Shown one piece after another: positions 1-9,589 of a stretch of DNA of 64,000 bases (positions are counted from its first letter, which is position 1; every line of letters starts with the position of its first letter). A model generated the notes under the pieces. That model was not told the DNA's origin, did no database searches, and worked only from the letters and a program-made list of their open reading frames with translations. Location of the stretch: contig NZ_BAABJH010000002.1 in assembly GCF_039543205.1 (NCBI RefSeq), positions 372,001-436,000 on the forward strand, written 5' to 3'. This DNA comes from Flaviramulus_B aquimarinus (GTDB lineage Bacteria; Bacteroidota; Bacteroidia; Flavobacteriales; Flavobacteriaceae). The position numbers were made by a program, and so were the translations under genes.

Positions 1-1266
1 ATTAAAATTAAACAGCTTCCACTTTGTCCCTAATGTTATATTATTATCTCTAATATCCGTTTCAAAAGTAGGTTGAAACCCTTGGTATGTCGTCCCAGCT
101 TCATGTAATAAATTAAAAGGATCTGGAACCCAATATGGTGTTCTGTATAAAGCAAAACTTTTTCCCTTTCTATAGGTTAATCCACCAAAAGTGTAAAACT
201 CACCATTACCACCTTTAAAAGGTACCCCTGCATTAAAAAAGATATCTGTTTTTTTTAATTCTGGTTGACCTACAGTCATTCCTAAATCAGGATTGGCCGC
301 TAACCAAGGCCCAAATGTAGGGTCGTTTGCAGGCACTCCAAAAAGAGCATCTGCACCTGGAGTACCAGCTCTATTAGTTTCTTCTTGTTCATAATAACCA
401 AAAGTAAAATTAAAATACCCACCGTTGTCATCTAAACTAATAGCGCTATTGAAATCTGCAGCAAAATTAAAACCATCGCCTTCAGTCGTAATTCCAGACC
501 TAACATTTACAGTAGAATACTCTACATCTTTTTTCAAAACCATATTAATTACACCTGCAATAGCATCAGATCCATATTGTGCAGATGCACCATCTCTTAA
601 AACTTCTATTCTTTCAATGGCTGCTGCTGGAATACTTTTAAGGTCAACACCTACCTCTCCTTTACCAGGAGTATCGTTTATATAAACCAAAGCACTTTGG
701 TTTTTACGTTTTCCATTAACCAATACTAAGGTTCTACTTGGCCCTAATCCTCTTAAATCTGCAGGATCAAAATGCGCGGTAGCATCAGAAATTGTTTGAT
801 TTGTTGAGTTAAAAGATGGCACCTTATAGGTTAACATTTTATCTACTGTTGGTTGCCCCGTATTCGTTAATTCTGTAGCACTTATATTGTCTACAGGAAC
901 TGGTGAATCCAATATAGTTCTAGGTTTTGCTCTGTTACCAACAAGAATAACCTCATCCAAGGACACACCATCTTGAAGCGCTATTTTAATACTAGCTGTT
1001 GAGGTTACATTTACTTCTTCAAGGGTATACCCTACTGATGAAATAACTAGTGTAACAGGCAAGCTATCTACATTTAAACGGAACTTTCCATCAAAGTCAG
1101 ATGTTGTCCCTGTTGTCGTCCCTTTAACAATTATGTTTGCTCCAGGCAAAGGGCTACCTGTGCTTGCTTCATTCACTACCCCTGAAATCGATTCTTGTGC
1201 CCATATCACACAAGGAGAAATTAGGAAAATGAATAAAAATGCTTTTAAATCATTTAGTTTAATCAT
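1..1266 (-). CDS. TonB-dependent receptor, N-terminal part (cut by window edge)
   Basis: Outer-membrane receptor that would import a ligand using TonB energy. The ATG is at 1266 and the frame stays open to base 1, giving 422 residues. Visible in order: a signal peptide ending near VIWAQ, a carboxypeptidase-D-like beta-sandwich (ISGVVNEASTGSPLPGANI, then GTTSDFDGKF), then a plug domain with GLGPSRTLVLVNGKRKNQS and IERIEVLRDGASAQYGSD. The barrel is only begun. It is a clear paralogue of the receptor at 2738-5671, with the same order of motifs and near-identical plug segments. The ligand cannot be read from sequence. A leader motif just upstream (1277-1288) is shared with that paralogue. No SusD partner is visible inside the window. 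Confidence 0.93.
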   Translation of the reverse strand, partial: MIKLNDLKAFLFIFLISPCVIWAQESISGVVNEASTGSPLPGANIIVKGTTTGTTSDFDGKFRLNVDSLPVTLVISSVGYTLEEVNVTSTASIKIALQDGVSLDEVILVGNRAKPRTILDSPVPVDNISATELTNTGQPTVDKMLTYKVPSFNSTNQTISDATAHFDPADLRGLGPSRTLVLVNGKRKNQSALVYINDTPGKGEVGVDLKSIPAAAIERIEVLRDGASAQYGSDAIAGVINMVLKKDVEYSTVNVRSGITTEGDGFNFAADFNSAISLDDNGGYFNFTFGYYEQEETNRAGTPGADALFGVPANDPTFGPWLAANPDLGMTVGQPELKKTDIFFNAGVPFKGGNGEFYTFGGLTYRKGKSFALYRTPYWVPDPFNLLHEAGTTYQGFQPTFETDIRDNNITLGTKWKLFNFN

Positions 1267-1276
1267 AATATTTAAA

Positions 1277-1288
1277 TTTTGAGTTAGT
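1277..1288 (-). promoter_or_regulatory. Shared leader motif ACTAACTCAAAA
   Basis: On the minus strand ACTAACTCAAAA lies 10 nt before the receptor ATG. The identical 12-mer precedes the paralogous receptor (5684-5695), and ACTAATTCAAAA precedes the M36 protease (13130-13141). It sits where the 5' untranslated region should be, so it is probably a translation or stability element rather than a promoter. Its function is inferred. Confidence 0.45.
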
Positions 1289-1400
1289 TGAGTTAAATAT
1301 GCCAATAATTTATCAATATATCTAAAAAAAATTGTTTAAATTTAATTATACTCAATAAATAACGTTTTTTGTTATTAAATTACTAGCATATAAAAAATAG

Positions 1401-2669
1401 TTATAATGATTTAACAAAAAGTTTTAGCTTCTCTATACCATTATATACATTTGGACAGTAATTCTGAACGAAAGTGTCTTCAATATTGCCTTTCTTTTCA
1501 ATTCCGTTTAAGGCTTTTTTTCCATTAAAATCAACAAAAGCCAACCTAAAAAACAAATCTTCTTCTTTAAAGTAAAAATCACTTCCAGGAAGTAAAGCAA
1601 CACAATACTTATTAAGTAAATGCTTGGCTAAACTTATACTAGTAAAAATCCCTAAAGCATTAATTTGTTTTTTAAAACCATTAAACCCTATCATCATATA
1701 AAACGCCCCTTGAGGTGTTGTACATTGTATATTAACAGCGGCTAGTTCTGAATAAACATAGGATGATATTGCCTTTAATACACTATTGCTTTTTTTTATA
1801 TGTTTCTTAAGCTTAGGTTTCATTTTATAAGCTTTTATAGCAGCATACTGTATTGGTGTGGCCACAGCACTAAAAGTCTCACTAAACAATGATCTATAAA
1901 CATTATCTAGTTGCTGTAGATCTTTTGGCAAATACATAAACCCTAAACGATATCCACCTGCCGAAAACACCTTACTCAAACCACCAAAAACAATAGTTTT
2001 TTCTGGATAGTATTTAGAAATACTGGGAGAAAAATCTTTTTTAAAGTTTACTTGCGAATAAATCTCATCAGACATCACAATAATATTATAGGCTTTACAA
2101 ACCTTAGCTATGGCTTGCAGTTCTTGATTAGAATAAACAGCCCCAGTTGGGTTGTTTGGCGAATTTAATATCAGTATATTCTGCTCATTAGAATGCTGTT
2201 TGCAATAGGTTTCTAAAACCTCTGGAATAAGCTTAAAATTGTGTTTTAAATCTGTTTCGAGAATGGCATGCTTTCCATCTTTAGAATGTATTTGTGGCAA
2301 ATAGCTTACCCAACTGCCTTTTGGAATTAAAAATGTGCCTTCAAAAATTAAAATGGTTTGGTAAAGCAATTCTTTGCTTCCTGGGCCAATAAACACATGT
2401 TCCCAGTTTGCATCTACATCTTGATGCTTTTTTAAAAAACCTGCTATTTGAACCCTAAGGTCATAAAGCCCCGTAGTCGATAAATAATGACTTTGTTTTA
2501 CGTTTTCTTTTAAAGCACCTACAATACTTTTATGTATTGGAAATGGGGATTGCCCAAAACCAAAATGAAAAACAGTTTCTCCATCTTCTCTTAACTTTTT
2601 TACATTTTGATTTATGGCTAAAGTTGCAGATGGTTTTAGCTGACTTATGTGCTTGTTTATCTTTATCAT
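1401..2669 (-). CDS. Class I/II PLP-dependent aminotransferase
   Basis: Fold-type I aminotransferase that moves an amino group between an amino acid and a 2-oxo acid in the cytoplasm; the substrate is unknown. The family is shown by NSPNNPTGAVYS, the cofactor aspartate in MSDEIYSQV, and the Schiff-base lysine segment GGLSKVFSAGGYRLGF. The reading frame could extend to an ATG at 2696, but that codon lies inside the perfect terminator hairpin of the upstream receptor gene, so I use the ATG at 2669 (MIKINKHISQLKPS), giving 422 residues. It sits between two paralogous TonB-dependent receptors on the same strand. The terminator in front suggests its own promoter or read-through. It may act on an imported amino compound; that is inference. 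Confidence 0.88.
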   Translation of the reverse strand: MIKINKHISQLKPSATLAINQNVKKLREDGETVFHFGFGQSPFPIHKSIVGALKENVKQSHYLSTTGLYDLRVQIAGFLKKHQDVDANWEHVFIGPGSKELLYQTILIFEGTFLIPKGSWVSYLPQIHSKDGKHAILETDLKHNFKLIPEVLETYCKQHSNEQNILILNSPNNPTGAVYSNQELQAIAKVCKAYNIIVMSDEIYSQVNFKKDFSPSISKYYPEKTIVFGGLSKVFSAGGYRLGFMYLPKDLQQLDNVYRSLFSETFSAVATPIQYAAIKAYKMKPKLKKHIKKSNSVLKAISSYVYSELAAVNIQCTTPQGAFYMMIGFNGFKKQINALGIFTSISLAKHLLNKYCVALLPGSDFYFKEEDLFFRLAFVDFNGKKALNGIEKKGNIEDTFVQNYCPNVYNGIEKLKLFVKSL

Positions 2670-2685
2670 AAAAAAAATTTCAAAA

Positions 2686-2715
2686 AAAAGCTCCATAATT
2701 AATTATGGAGCTTTT
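2686..2715 (-). terminator. Rho-independent terminator of the 2738-5671 receptor
   Basis: A perfect 30-bp palindrome, two 15-nt arms centred at 2700/2701. On the minus strand it runs into a tract of eight T (2689-2682), so it terminates minus-strand transcription just after the receptor stop. It covers the farthest upstream ATG of the aminotransferase and so rules that start out. Confidence 0.85.
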
Positions 2716-2737
2716 AAATAGTTAATATTAAATATTA

Positions 2738-5671
2738 TTACAGCTCAAAATTAAGTCGAGCAAATAGTTGTCTTCCTGTAGTTCCAAATTGAGAAACTCT
2801 ACGAGAGTAAATAAATTGATCTCCTCCTGTACTACCTGCAGGTACTTCATCAGGATAAACATCAAGTAAATTATTAGCACCTAAAGTTAATCTTAAATCA
2901 TCACTAAATTTATATCCTATTGTAAGGTCAGTAATAACTTTGCTTGCATAGTTTTGATTTGTATCTGCATCAAATACTTCTCCGAACAATGCATTTCTTA
3001 AGAAAAAATTCCAGTTTTTACACTTTAAATTATGGCTTAGATTTGCTTTTGTTCTTGGAAACGCATTTTCTATAAAAGCTCTACTTCCAGCACTTACAAT
3101 TCTTGTATCAACACCTTCTCCTTGTAAGTCTGTTGGAATATGAACATCTGTAACTTCATTATCTGAAAAAGTAGCAGAAAAATCATTATTCAAAGTCATG
3201 TTTTCTCCAATATTTGCTCTGTGTGAAATAACGATATCCAACCCTTGGGTTTTTGTATCTACAAAATTACCAAAGAACTGAACTCTTTCCGCTTCAGCCT
3301 GAGTAAACAAATCTTGAATACCTGGGTTACCGTCAAAATCTGTTCTTCTAATTTGATCGGTAAGTGTAATACGGTCATTTACATTTGTAATATACCCATC
3401 GACTGTTAGCTTTAAATTTAAAGAAGGTATTTTTGCCGTAAAGCCTAAGCTAACACTCACAGAAGTTTCTTCTTCTAATTGAGAAATCCCAATGTCTCTA
3501 GCTATCTTACTATCATTTTTAGCTGTAAGAACTTGAAAACCTTCACCTCCAACAAACAATGTACTTACACTGTTAAAATAAATTTGATGTAATGATGGGG
3601 CTCTAAATCCAGTACTAACTGCTCCACGAATATTAAAATTCTCGCTTGCTTTAATTCTAGTTGCAAGCTTACCATTTAAAGTTCCTCCAAAGTCACTATA
3701 GTTTTCATAACGTACAGCTCCACTCACTAAAACATTTTCTGAAAAATCGGCTTCTACATCAATATAACCCGCTATACTGTTTCTCCACTTATCCACTTCA
3801 TTTTGAGGCCTGTATCCTGGAAAAACTTGAACTCCTGCTGGTCTTCTTCTATATAAGTTATCATAAACTCTTTCGTCTGCAGGACCTACTGGGGCAGAAT
3901 CGTCAGTTATTAAATCCCCATTATCATTATACAATCCATAAGACCCTTCAGACCCAGCTTCTATCATATAGTTTTCAGCACGATATTCAGCACCCCATGC
4001 AATATTTAACCCAGATAAAACATCATCAAAAAAGCGAGTAGCATCAAGATTTAAAGTATTTTGTTGAAATGAAAACCCTCCTGCTTCGTAACTCAAATCT
4101 GATGCTCCTTGTAAAGTAGCATTAGCAGAATTTCGAATATCAAAATTAAATGAATTTCTTCCCCATGAGTTTGAAAAATCAACATCCCAATCTCCTAGTT
4201 TTCCTTTAATTCCAGTTAATACAGATTTGTCTACTATATTAGAATGTATTTGTGGTAAAAAGCCATTAGGGTATAAACCTGTAAAAGCACGTTCTTGGGC
4301 TGGTCTTCTGTAAAACCCTGTAGATAAACCAGCTCTAAAACTGGCTCCAGCAGCAGCATAAAGCTCTGTAGAGTTATCGTCTAAAGGGATTGACATATTG
4401 GCAAAGAATTTTCCACTACGTAATCTGGATTGTCCAACACGCATAGAAAAATCTAAACGATCTTGTCCTCTTTCTCCAACTTCATAATCCGAAACATCTC
4501 TTCTTAATCTAACTGCAGCTTCAGCATCTGCTGCACTAAGTGAAAAATCAGTAATTAAATCAGAAATTGTACTTGTTTCTCCATCTGTTAAAGCTGCATT
4601 ATATATATCAGCAATACCACCATTTGAACCTAATACGCTAGAAGCATAACTAGCAAGTCCATTTGTATTTATTTCATCTGTAGCGCCATCAAAACCTCCA
4701 AATTGTCTTTCTCCTACATTATATACATTATAAATTGTACCTGTATATGCTCTAGATCTTGATGCATAATTACGTGAATAGAAAGATCCTGTAAAATTTA
4801 TAAAACCTCCATTATCACCAATTTTCAATCCATAATTAGTATCCAATTGAAAATTTTCTCCATCTGTTCCTCCTGTTTGTCTATTAGCTTTTTCTGTGAA
4901 ATTTGCACCACTAGAAAGTCCTATTTCCAAACCATCCGTTTGATCTTTAAGCACAATATTTATAACCCCTGCTACAGCATCAGATCCATATTGAGCTGCT
5001 GCACCATCTCTTAAAACTTCAATTCTTTTAATAGCAGCTGCAGGTATAGCATTTAAATCTGTTCCAACAGATCCTCTACCTACAGACCCATTAACATTTA
5101 CCAAAGAAGACTGATGCCTTCTTTTTCCATTTACAAGCACTAAAACTTGATCTGGCCCTAACCCTCTAAGTTGCGCTGGATCTAAGTGATCTGTACCATC
5201 TGCAATGGTTTGCGAATTAGAAGAAAATGAAGGTGCTGCATAGTTTAAAATCTGATTAACAGTTACCTGTGGTGCTGTTGTTGTTAACTCAGTAACATCA
5301 ATAACATCAACTGGAACTGGTGTGTCTATGGCTGTTCTATTCTTATTTCTAGAACCAATTAACACAACCTCATCTAATGCTACTCCAGATTTTAGTATAA
5401 CATTTATTTGACTTCCAGACACTACTACTTCTTGTGTGTCATAACCAACATATGAAAATACAAGGGTATCCCCATTGTTCGCACTAACTAAATAGTTTCC
5501 ATCAAAATCTGTTGTAGTACCTGATGTCGTTCCTTTCACAACTACAGATACACCTGGCAATGGTCCTGAGTCATCAGTAACAGTACCAGAAACTTCTTGC
5601 CCCATTAAGGCTCCTGAAATCCCTAAAAACATTAGGAATGACAATGATTTTAAATTTAAAAATTTAATCAT
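2738..5671 (-). CDS. TonB-dependent receptor, full length
   Basis: Complete 977-residue outer-membrane receptor. In order: a signal peptide (MIKFLNLKSLSFLMFLG..., cleavage near ALMGQ), a carboxypeptidase-D-like domain at about 25-100 (GTTTDFDGNY, VFSYVGYDTQEVVV), a plug domain at about 110-240 (GLGPDQVLVLVNGKRRHQSS, IKRIEVLRDGAAAQYGSD) and a beta-barrel that ends in aromatic/hydrophobic residues (LFARLNFEL), as usual for barrel assembly. It is paralogous to the receptor at the left edge, and both lack a visible SusD partner. This points to an iron-chelate, vitamin or peptide type of ligand rather than a glycan, but that is weak inference. A strong terminator follows. Confidence 0.95.
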   Translation of the reverse strand: MIKFLNLKSLSFLMFLGISGALMGQEVSGTVTDDSGPLPGVSVVVKGTTSGTTTDFDGNYLVSANNGDTLVFSYVGYDTQEVVVSGSQINVILKSGVALDEVVLIGSRNKNRTAIDTPVPVDVIDVTELTTTAPQVTVNQILNYAAPSFSSNSQTIADGTDHLDPAQLRGLGPDQVLVLVNGKRRHQSSLVNVNGSVGRGSVGTDLNAIPAAAIKRIEVLRDGAAAQYGSDAVAGVINIVLKDQTDGLEIGLSSGANFTEKANRQTGGTDGENFQLDTNYGLKIGDNGGFINFTGSFYSRNYASRSRAYTGTIYNVYNVGERQFGGFDGATDEINTNGLASYASSVLGSNGGIADIYNAALTDGETSTISDLITDFSLSAADAEAAVRLRRDVSDYEVGERGQDRLDFSMRVGQSRLRSGKFFANMSIPLDDNSTELYAAAGASFRAGLSTGFYRRPAQERAFTGLYPNGFLPQIHSNIVDKSVLTGIKGKLGDWDVDFSNSWGRNSFNFDIRNSANATLQGASDLSYEAGGFSFQQNTLNLDATRFFDDVLSGLNIAWGAEYRAENYMIEAGSEGSYGLYNDNGDLITDDSAPVGPADERVYDNLYRRRPAGVQVFPGYRPQNEVDKWRNSIAGYIDVEADFSENVLVSGAVRYENYSDFGGTLNGKLATRIKASENFNIRGAVSTGFRAPSLHQIYFNSVSTLFVGGEGFQVLTAKNDSKIARDIGISQLEEETSVSVSLGFTAKIPSLNLKLTVDGYITNVNDRITLTDQIRRTDFDGNPGIQDLFTQAEAERVQFFGNFVDTKTQGLDIVISHRANIGENMTLNNDFSATFSDNEVTDVHIPTDLQGEGVDTRIVSAGSRAFIENAFPRTKANLSHNLKCKNWNFFLRNALFGEVFDADTNQNYASKVITDLTIGYKFSDDLRLTLGANNLLDVYPDEVPAGSTGGDQFIYSRRVSQFGTTGRQLFARLNFEL

Positions 5672-5683
5672 AATATAAATTAT

Positions 5684-5695
5684 TTTTGAGTTAGT
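5684..5695 (-). promoter_or_regulatory. Shared leader motif ACTAACTCAAAA
   Basis: The same 12-mer as at 1277-1288, here 12 nt upstream of the receptor ATG at 5671. Conservation in front of two paralogues and, with one change, an unrelated secreted protease suggests a leader signal for highly expressed envelope genes. Confidence 0.45.
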
Positions 5696-5931
5696 AATGC
5701 TAATATATACATATTATCGGATGAAACAGTACATAATCGACAAAACATTATGCGCGCATATGATATTTTAACAAAAAAAAGTGTTGAAATTTATTAGATT
5801 CACAAAAATAGAAACCCCTAACTATCATATCTTCAAAAGCGACTCAACGTTACAAAACGAAGCATCAAACGTAAAATCTTCATTATAACTAAAAAAACAA
5901 TTTTTAAAATTAATACTCTATTGTATTTCCT

Positions 5932-5939
5932 TAAATTTG
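5932..5939 (+). promoter_or_regulatory. -7 promoter element TAAATTTG for aspS
   Basis: Exact match to the Bacteroidota -7 consensus TAnnTTTG, 17 nt before the aspS ATG at 5957. Since transcription should start near 5946, the longer reading frame that begins at 5921 cannot be the translated form. No clear -33 element is seen. Confidence 0.5.
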
Positions 5940-5956
5940 CACATCAAAATTTTACT

Positions 5957-7711
5957 ATGTTCAGAAGTCATAATTGTGGCGAATTAACAGCCGTTAACAT
6001 TAATACAGAAGTAACCCTTTCAGGTTGGGTTCAAAAATCTAGAGATAAAGGGTTTATTGTTTGGGTAGATTTACGAGACCGCTATGGCATTACACAACTC
6101 GTTTTTGATGAAGAACGCAGCTCTAAAACATTAATAGAACAAGCTCAAAACTTAGGTCGTGAGTTTGTAATTCAAGTCAAGGGAACCGTTATTGAACGGG
6201 CTTCAAAAAACCCGAATATACCAACTGGAGATATTGAAATATTAGTTTCTAAACTAACTGTTTTAAACGCATCATTACTTCCTCCTTTTACTATTGAAGA
6301 TAAAACTGATGGTGGCGAAGATATTAGAATGAAATATCGTTATTTAGATATTCGTCGTAATCCCGTTAAAGACAGTTTGATTTTCAGGTCTAAAGTGTCT
6401 CAAGAGGTTAGAAATTATCTTTCCAATGAAGGTTTTATAGAGGTTGAAACGCCTTATTTAATTAAATCGACACCAGAAGGTGCTCGTGATTTTGTAGTGC
6501 CTTCGCGTATGAATGAAGGTCAATTTTACGCCCTGCCTCAATCGCCTCAAACCTTTAAGCAATTGCTTATGGTTGGTGGCATGGATAAATATTTTCAGAT
6601 TGTAAAATGCTTTAGAGATGAAGATTTAAGAGCTGATAGACAACCGGAATTCACACAAATAGATTGTGAAATGGCCTTTGTTGAGCAAGAAGATATTTTA
6701 AATGTTTTTGAAGGCTTAACACGTCATTTATTAAAAGAAGTAAATGGTGTTGACATTAAAAAATTCCCTAGACTATTATTTGACGATGCCATGCGTTTAT
6801 ACGGAAACGATAAACCAGACATTCGTTTTGGAATGGAATTTGGCGAATTAAATGCTGTTGCACAGCATAAAGATTTTGGAGTTTTTAATAATGCTGAATT
6901 GGTTGTTGGAATAGCAGTTCCTGGAGGAAATAGTTATACCAGAAAAGAAATAGACAAGCTCGTTAGCTGGGTTAAACGCCCACAAGTTGGCGCCTTAGGT
7001 ATGGTGTATTCGCGCTGTAATGACGATGGAAGCTACAAATCATCAGTCGATAAATTTTATGACCAAGACGATTTAGCCAAATGGGCTGAAGTTACAGGAG
7101 CCAAACCGGGTGATTTAATCTGTGTGCTTTCTGGCGATAAAAACAAAGTGCGTGCGCAATTAAGTGCCTTACGTATGGAATTAGCAGAACGTTTAGGTTT
7201 AAGAGACCCTAAAGTATTTGCGCCACTTTGGGTTATTGATTTCCCACTTTTAGAGTTAGATGAAGAAACAGGGCATTACCACGCGATGCACCATCCATTC
7301 ACATCTCCAAAACCAGGGCAATTAGAGTTGTTAGATACAAACCCAGGCGAAGTCAAAGCCAATGCCTACGATTTAGTATTAAATGGAAACGAAATTGGTG
7401 GTGGTTCTATTCGTATTCACGATAAAGAAACCCAAGCCATTATGTTTAAGCATTTAGGATTTACTGAAGAAGAAGCCAAAGCACAATTCGGTTTCTTGAT
7501 GGATGCTTTTCAATATGGCGCACCTCCACACGGTGGTTTAGCTTTTGGATTGGACAGATTGGTTGCTATACTTGGCGGTCAAGAAACCATTCGGGATTTT
7601 ATTGCTTTCCCTAAAAACAATTCTGGACGCGATGTCATGATTGACGCTCCTGCTCCAATTGATGATGAACAATTAACAGAACTAAGTTTAAAACTTAATT
7701 TGAAATCATAA
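5957..7711 (+). CDS. aspS: Aspartate--tRNA ligase
   Basis: Charges tRNA-Asp with aspartate in the cytoplasm. It starts MFRSHNCGELTAVNINTEV, typical of flavobacterial AspRS. An N-terminal OB fold that binds the anticodon is followed by the class II catalytic core: motif 2 FRDEDLRADRQPEFTQID, a bacterial GAD insertion domain in the middle, and motif 3 GLDRLVAILGG near the C-terminus. The frame extends upstream to 5921 by a non-ATG codon, but the -7 element lies in that stretch, so I use 5957, giving 584 residues, normal for bacterial AspRS. A good terminator follows directly. Confidence 0.97.
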   Translation: MFRSHNCGELTAVNINTEVTLSGWVQKSRDKGFIVWVDLRDRYGITQLVFDEERSSKTLIEQAQNLGREFVIQVKGTVIERASKNPNIPTGDIEILVSKLTVLNASLLPPFTIEDKTDGGEDIRMKYRYLDIRRNPVKDSLIFRSKVSQEVRNYLSNEGFIEVETPYLIKSTPEGARDFVVPSRMNEGQFYALPQSPQTFKQLLMVGGMDKYFQIVKCFRDEDLRADRQPEFTQIDCEMAFVEQEDILNVFEGLTRHLLKEVNGVDIKKFPRLLFDDAMRLYGNDKPDIRFGMEFGELNAVAQHKDFGVFNNAELVVGIAVPGGNSYTRKEIDKLVSWVKRPQVGALGMVYSRCNDDGSYKSSVDKFYDQDDLAKWAEVTGAKPGDLICVLSGDKNKVRAQLSALRMELAERLGLRDPKVFAPLWVIDFPLLELDEETGHYHAMHHPFTSPKPGQLELLDTNPGEVKANAYDLVLNGNEIGGGSIRIHDKETQAIMFKHLGFTEEEAKAQFGFLMDAFQYGAPPHGGLAFGLDRLVAILGGQETIRDFIAFPKNNSGRDVMIDAPAPIDDEQLTELSLKLNLKS

Positions 7712-7715
7712 TTTT

Positions 7716-7742
7716 AAAATCCTGCAAAACGCAGGATTTTTT
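7716..7742 (+). terminator. Rho-independent terminator after aspS
   Basis: Inverted repeat AAATCCTGC / GCAGGATTT with a short loop, followed by a run of T, starting five bases after the aspS stop. It separates aspS from the chloride channel gene 14 nt downstream. Confidence 0.8.
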
Positions 7743-7755
7743 AGTAAATTTATAA

Positions 7756-9543
7756 ATGTCTTTCACAACCAAAAAACTATTACGCAAATTTCTAATCTGG
7801 AAATACAAACATATTTCAGAACGGCAATTTGTTTATGTTCTTAGTATTTTAGTGGGCTTTTTAGCAGGTATGGGAACGGTTGTACTCAAAAACTTAACAC
7901 ACTACATTCGGTTACTTTTCGAATTGGATTTTTTCAATAACTACCAGAATTCCCTTTATTTTATTTTCCCAATAATTGGGTTACTGTTGGTTTATATCAT
8001 TAAGCAAACCTGGTTAAAAAAACATATAGGACATGGTATTTCATCAACCTTGTATGCCATCTCAAAATTAAATGGCATTATTCCAAGGTATAACATTTTT
8101 GCGGCTTTAATTACAGCCCCTTTAACAGCTGGTTTTGGTGGTTCTGTAGGATTACAAGGCCCTGCGGTTAGTGTGGGCTCTGCCTTAGGTTCCAATGCCG
8201 CTAGACTGTTCCATATGAATACAAAAACGCGCATGCTTTTAATAGGCTGTGCCGTTGCAGGAGCTATGGCATCTATGTTTAAAGCGCCAATAGCAGCTAT
8301 TATTTTTGCTATTGAAATATTTAGTTTAGACATTGCCTTTACCTCTTTAGTGCCGCTTTTATTAGCCTCTGTTTCGGCTGTTGTAACCTCATACCTGTTT
8401 TTGGGAACGGACGTTTTACTTCGATTTGAATTAACCGATAAATTTGAAGTTAACGATATTGCCTTTTATGTGCTTTTAGCTTTAGTAACAGGATTAGCGT
8501 CAGTCTACTTTTCAAAAGTGTTTTTTGGTATTACCAACTTTTTCAAACAATTTAAAAGTAGAGCATTAAGATTATTGGTTGGTGGATTAGCCATTGGCAC
8601 CATGTTATATTTTATCCCGCCACTTTACGGAGAAGGTTACGGTATTATGAACAATTTACTTAAAGGCGATCATCTAGCTGCTATTGGCAATACCCCTTTT
8701 AATTTAGATTTATCCAATATCTGGATTGTTATTGGTCTTTTAATGGGTATTGGTATATTTAAAGCCATTGCCATGACCACGACTTTTGGAGCAGGCGGCG
8801 TTGGCGGTGTTTTTATTCCAACATTGGTTATGGGGAATGTTTTGGGGAATGTGTTTGCCAAGATTATTAATAATATTGGTCTGGATTTTCATGTTTCCGA
8901 ATCCAATTTCACCTTAATTGGGATGACAGGATTAATGGCAGGAGTGCTTCACGCGCCATTGACCGCTATATTTCTTATTGCTGAAATTACAGGTGGTTAT
9001 GAACTTTTTGTACCATTAATGATTGTATCTGCAATTTCGTTTGCCATTACAAAATATTATGTGTCGCATTCTATTTACACCCTTAAACTTGCACAGCGTG
9101 GCGAATTAATGACCCACGATAAAGACCAAAATGTCCTCATGGTTTTAGATATTGATAAGGTTATTGAAACTAACTTTATTGTACTTAAACCTGAAATGAA
9201 ACTTGGCGATATTCTAAAAAAAGCCGTTGCAAAATCCTCTAGAAACCATTTTCCTGTTGTTAATGATGCTCATGAATTTTTAGGAGTTATTCGTTTAGAC
9301 GATATCAGGCATATGATGTTTGATGCTGATCTTTATGATAAAGTTGAAGCCTCAAGTTTAATGCATGCCGATGCTGGTATTATTGATTATGATGAAGATT
9401 CGATGCAAGACATTATGGATAATTTTAAAGCTAGTGGTGCTTGGAATTTACCAGTAATTAAAGATGGGAAATATTATGGTTATATTTCAAAATCTAAATT
9501 ATTAACGGCCTATAGACGGCAATTGATTAAATTCACCAAATAG
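7756..9543 (+). CDS. ClC-family chloride channel/transporter with CBS pair
   Basis: Inner-membrane ClC protein, 595 residues: about 18 membrane helices, then two CBS domains (about 465-590) that would sense nucleotides. Family signatures are GHGIS near 93 (for GSGIP), GLQGP at 132-136 (for GREGP), GGVFIP (for GxFxP) and the pore tyrosine in SIYTLKL. Two residues central to proton coupling differ from the Cl-/H+ antiporter pattern. The gating glutamate is Gln134 (codon CAA at 8155-8157), and in FAIEIF the inner proton glutamate position is Ile188. From known ClC work such changes favour passive chloride conduction over antiport, so this may be a channel. It starts right after the aspS terminator. 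Confidence 0.93.
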   Translation: MSFTTKKLLRKFLIWKYKHISERQFVYVLSILVGFLAGMGTVVLKNLTHYIRLLFELDFFNNYQNSLYFIFPIIGLLLVYIIKQTWLKKHIGHGISSTLYAISKLNGIIPRYNIFAALITAPLTAGFGGSVGLQGPAVSVGSALGSNAARLFHMNTKTRMLLIGCAVAGAMASMFKAPIAAIIFAIEIFSLDIAFTSLVPLLLASVSAVVTSYLFLGTDVLLRFELTDKFEVNDIAFYVLLALVTGLASVYFSKVFFGITNFFKQFKSRALRLLVGGLAIGTMLYFIPPLYGEGYGIMNNLLKGDHLAAIGNTPFNLDLSNIWIVIGLLMGIGIFKAIAMTTTFGAGGVGGVFIPTLVMGNVLGNVFAKIINNIGLDFHVSESNFTLIGMTGLMAGVLHAPLTAIFLIAEITGGYELFVPLMIVSAISFAITKYYVSHSIYTLKLAQRGELMTHDKDQNVLMVLDIDKVIETNFIVLKPEMKLGDILKKAVAKSSRNHFPVVNDAHEFLGVIRLDDIRHMMFDADLYDKVEASSLMHADAGIIDYDEDSMQDIMDNFKASGAWNLPVIKDGKYYGYISKSKLLTAYRRQLIKFTK

Positions 9544-9589
9544 AAACCTATAATTGTATTTAATTATTTCAATAGCATCTTTATAAGTC

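Noticed and set aside
2670..2696. Longer aminotransferase start (ATG 2696)
   Set aside because: It lies in the terminator hairpin of the upstream receptor, and the extra residues MELFFEIFF are not part of the family N-terminus.
3661..4041. 126-residue plus-strand frame in the receptor gene
   Set aside because: It is on the opposite strand of a strong receptor frame, with His/Gln/Leu-rich composition typical of a shadow frame.
7992..8333. 113-residue minus-strand frame within the chloride channel gene
   Set aside because: Antisense shadow of conserved membrane helices; no promoter or family.
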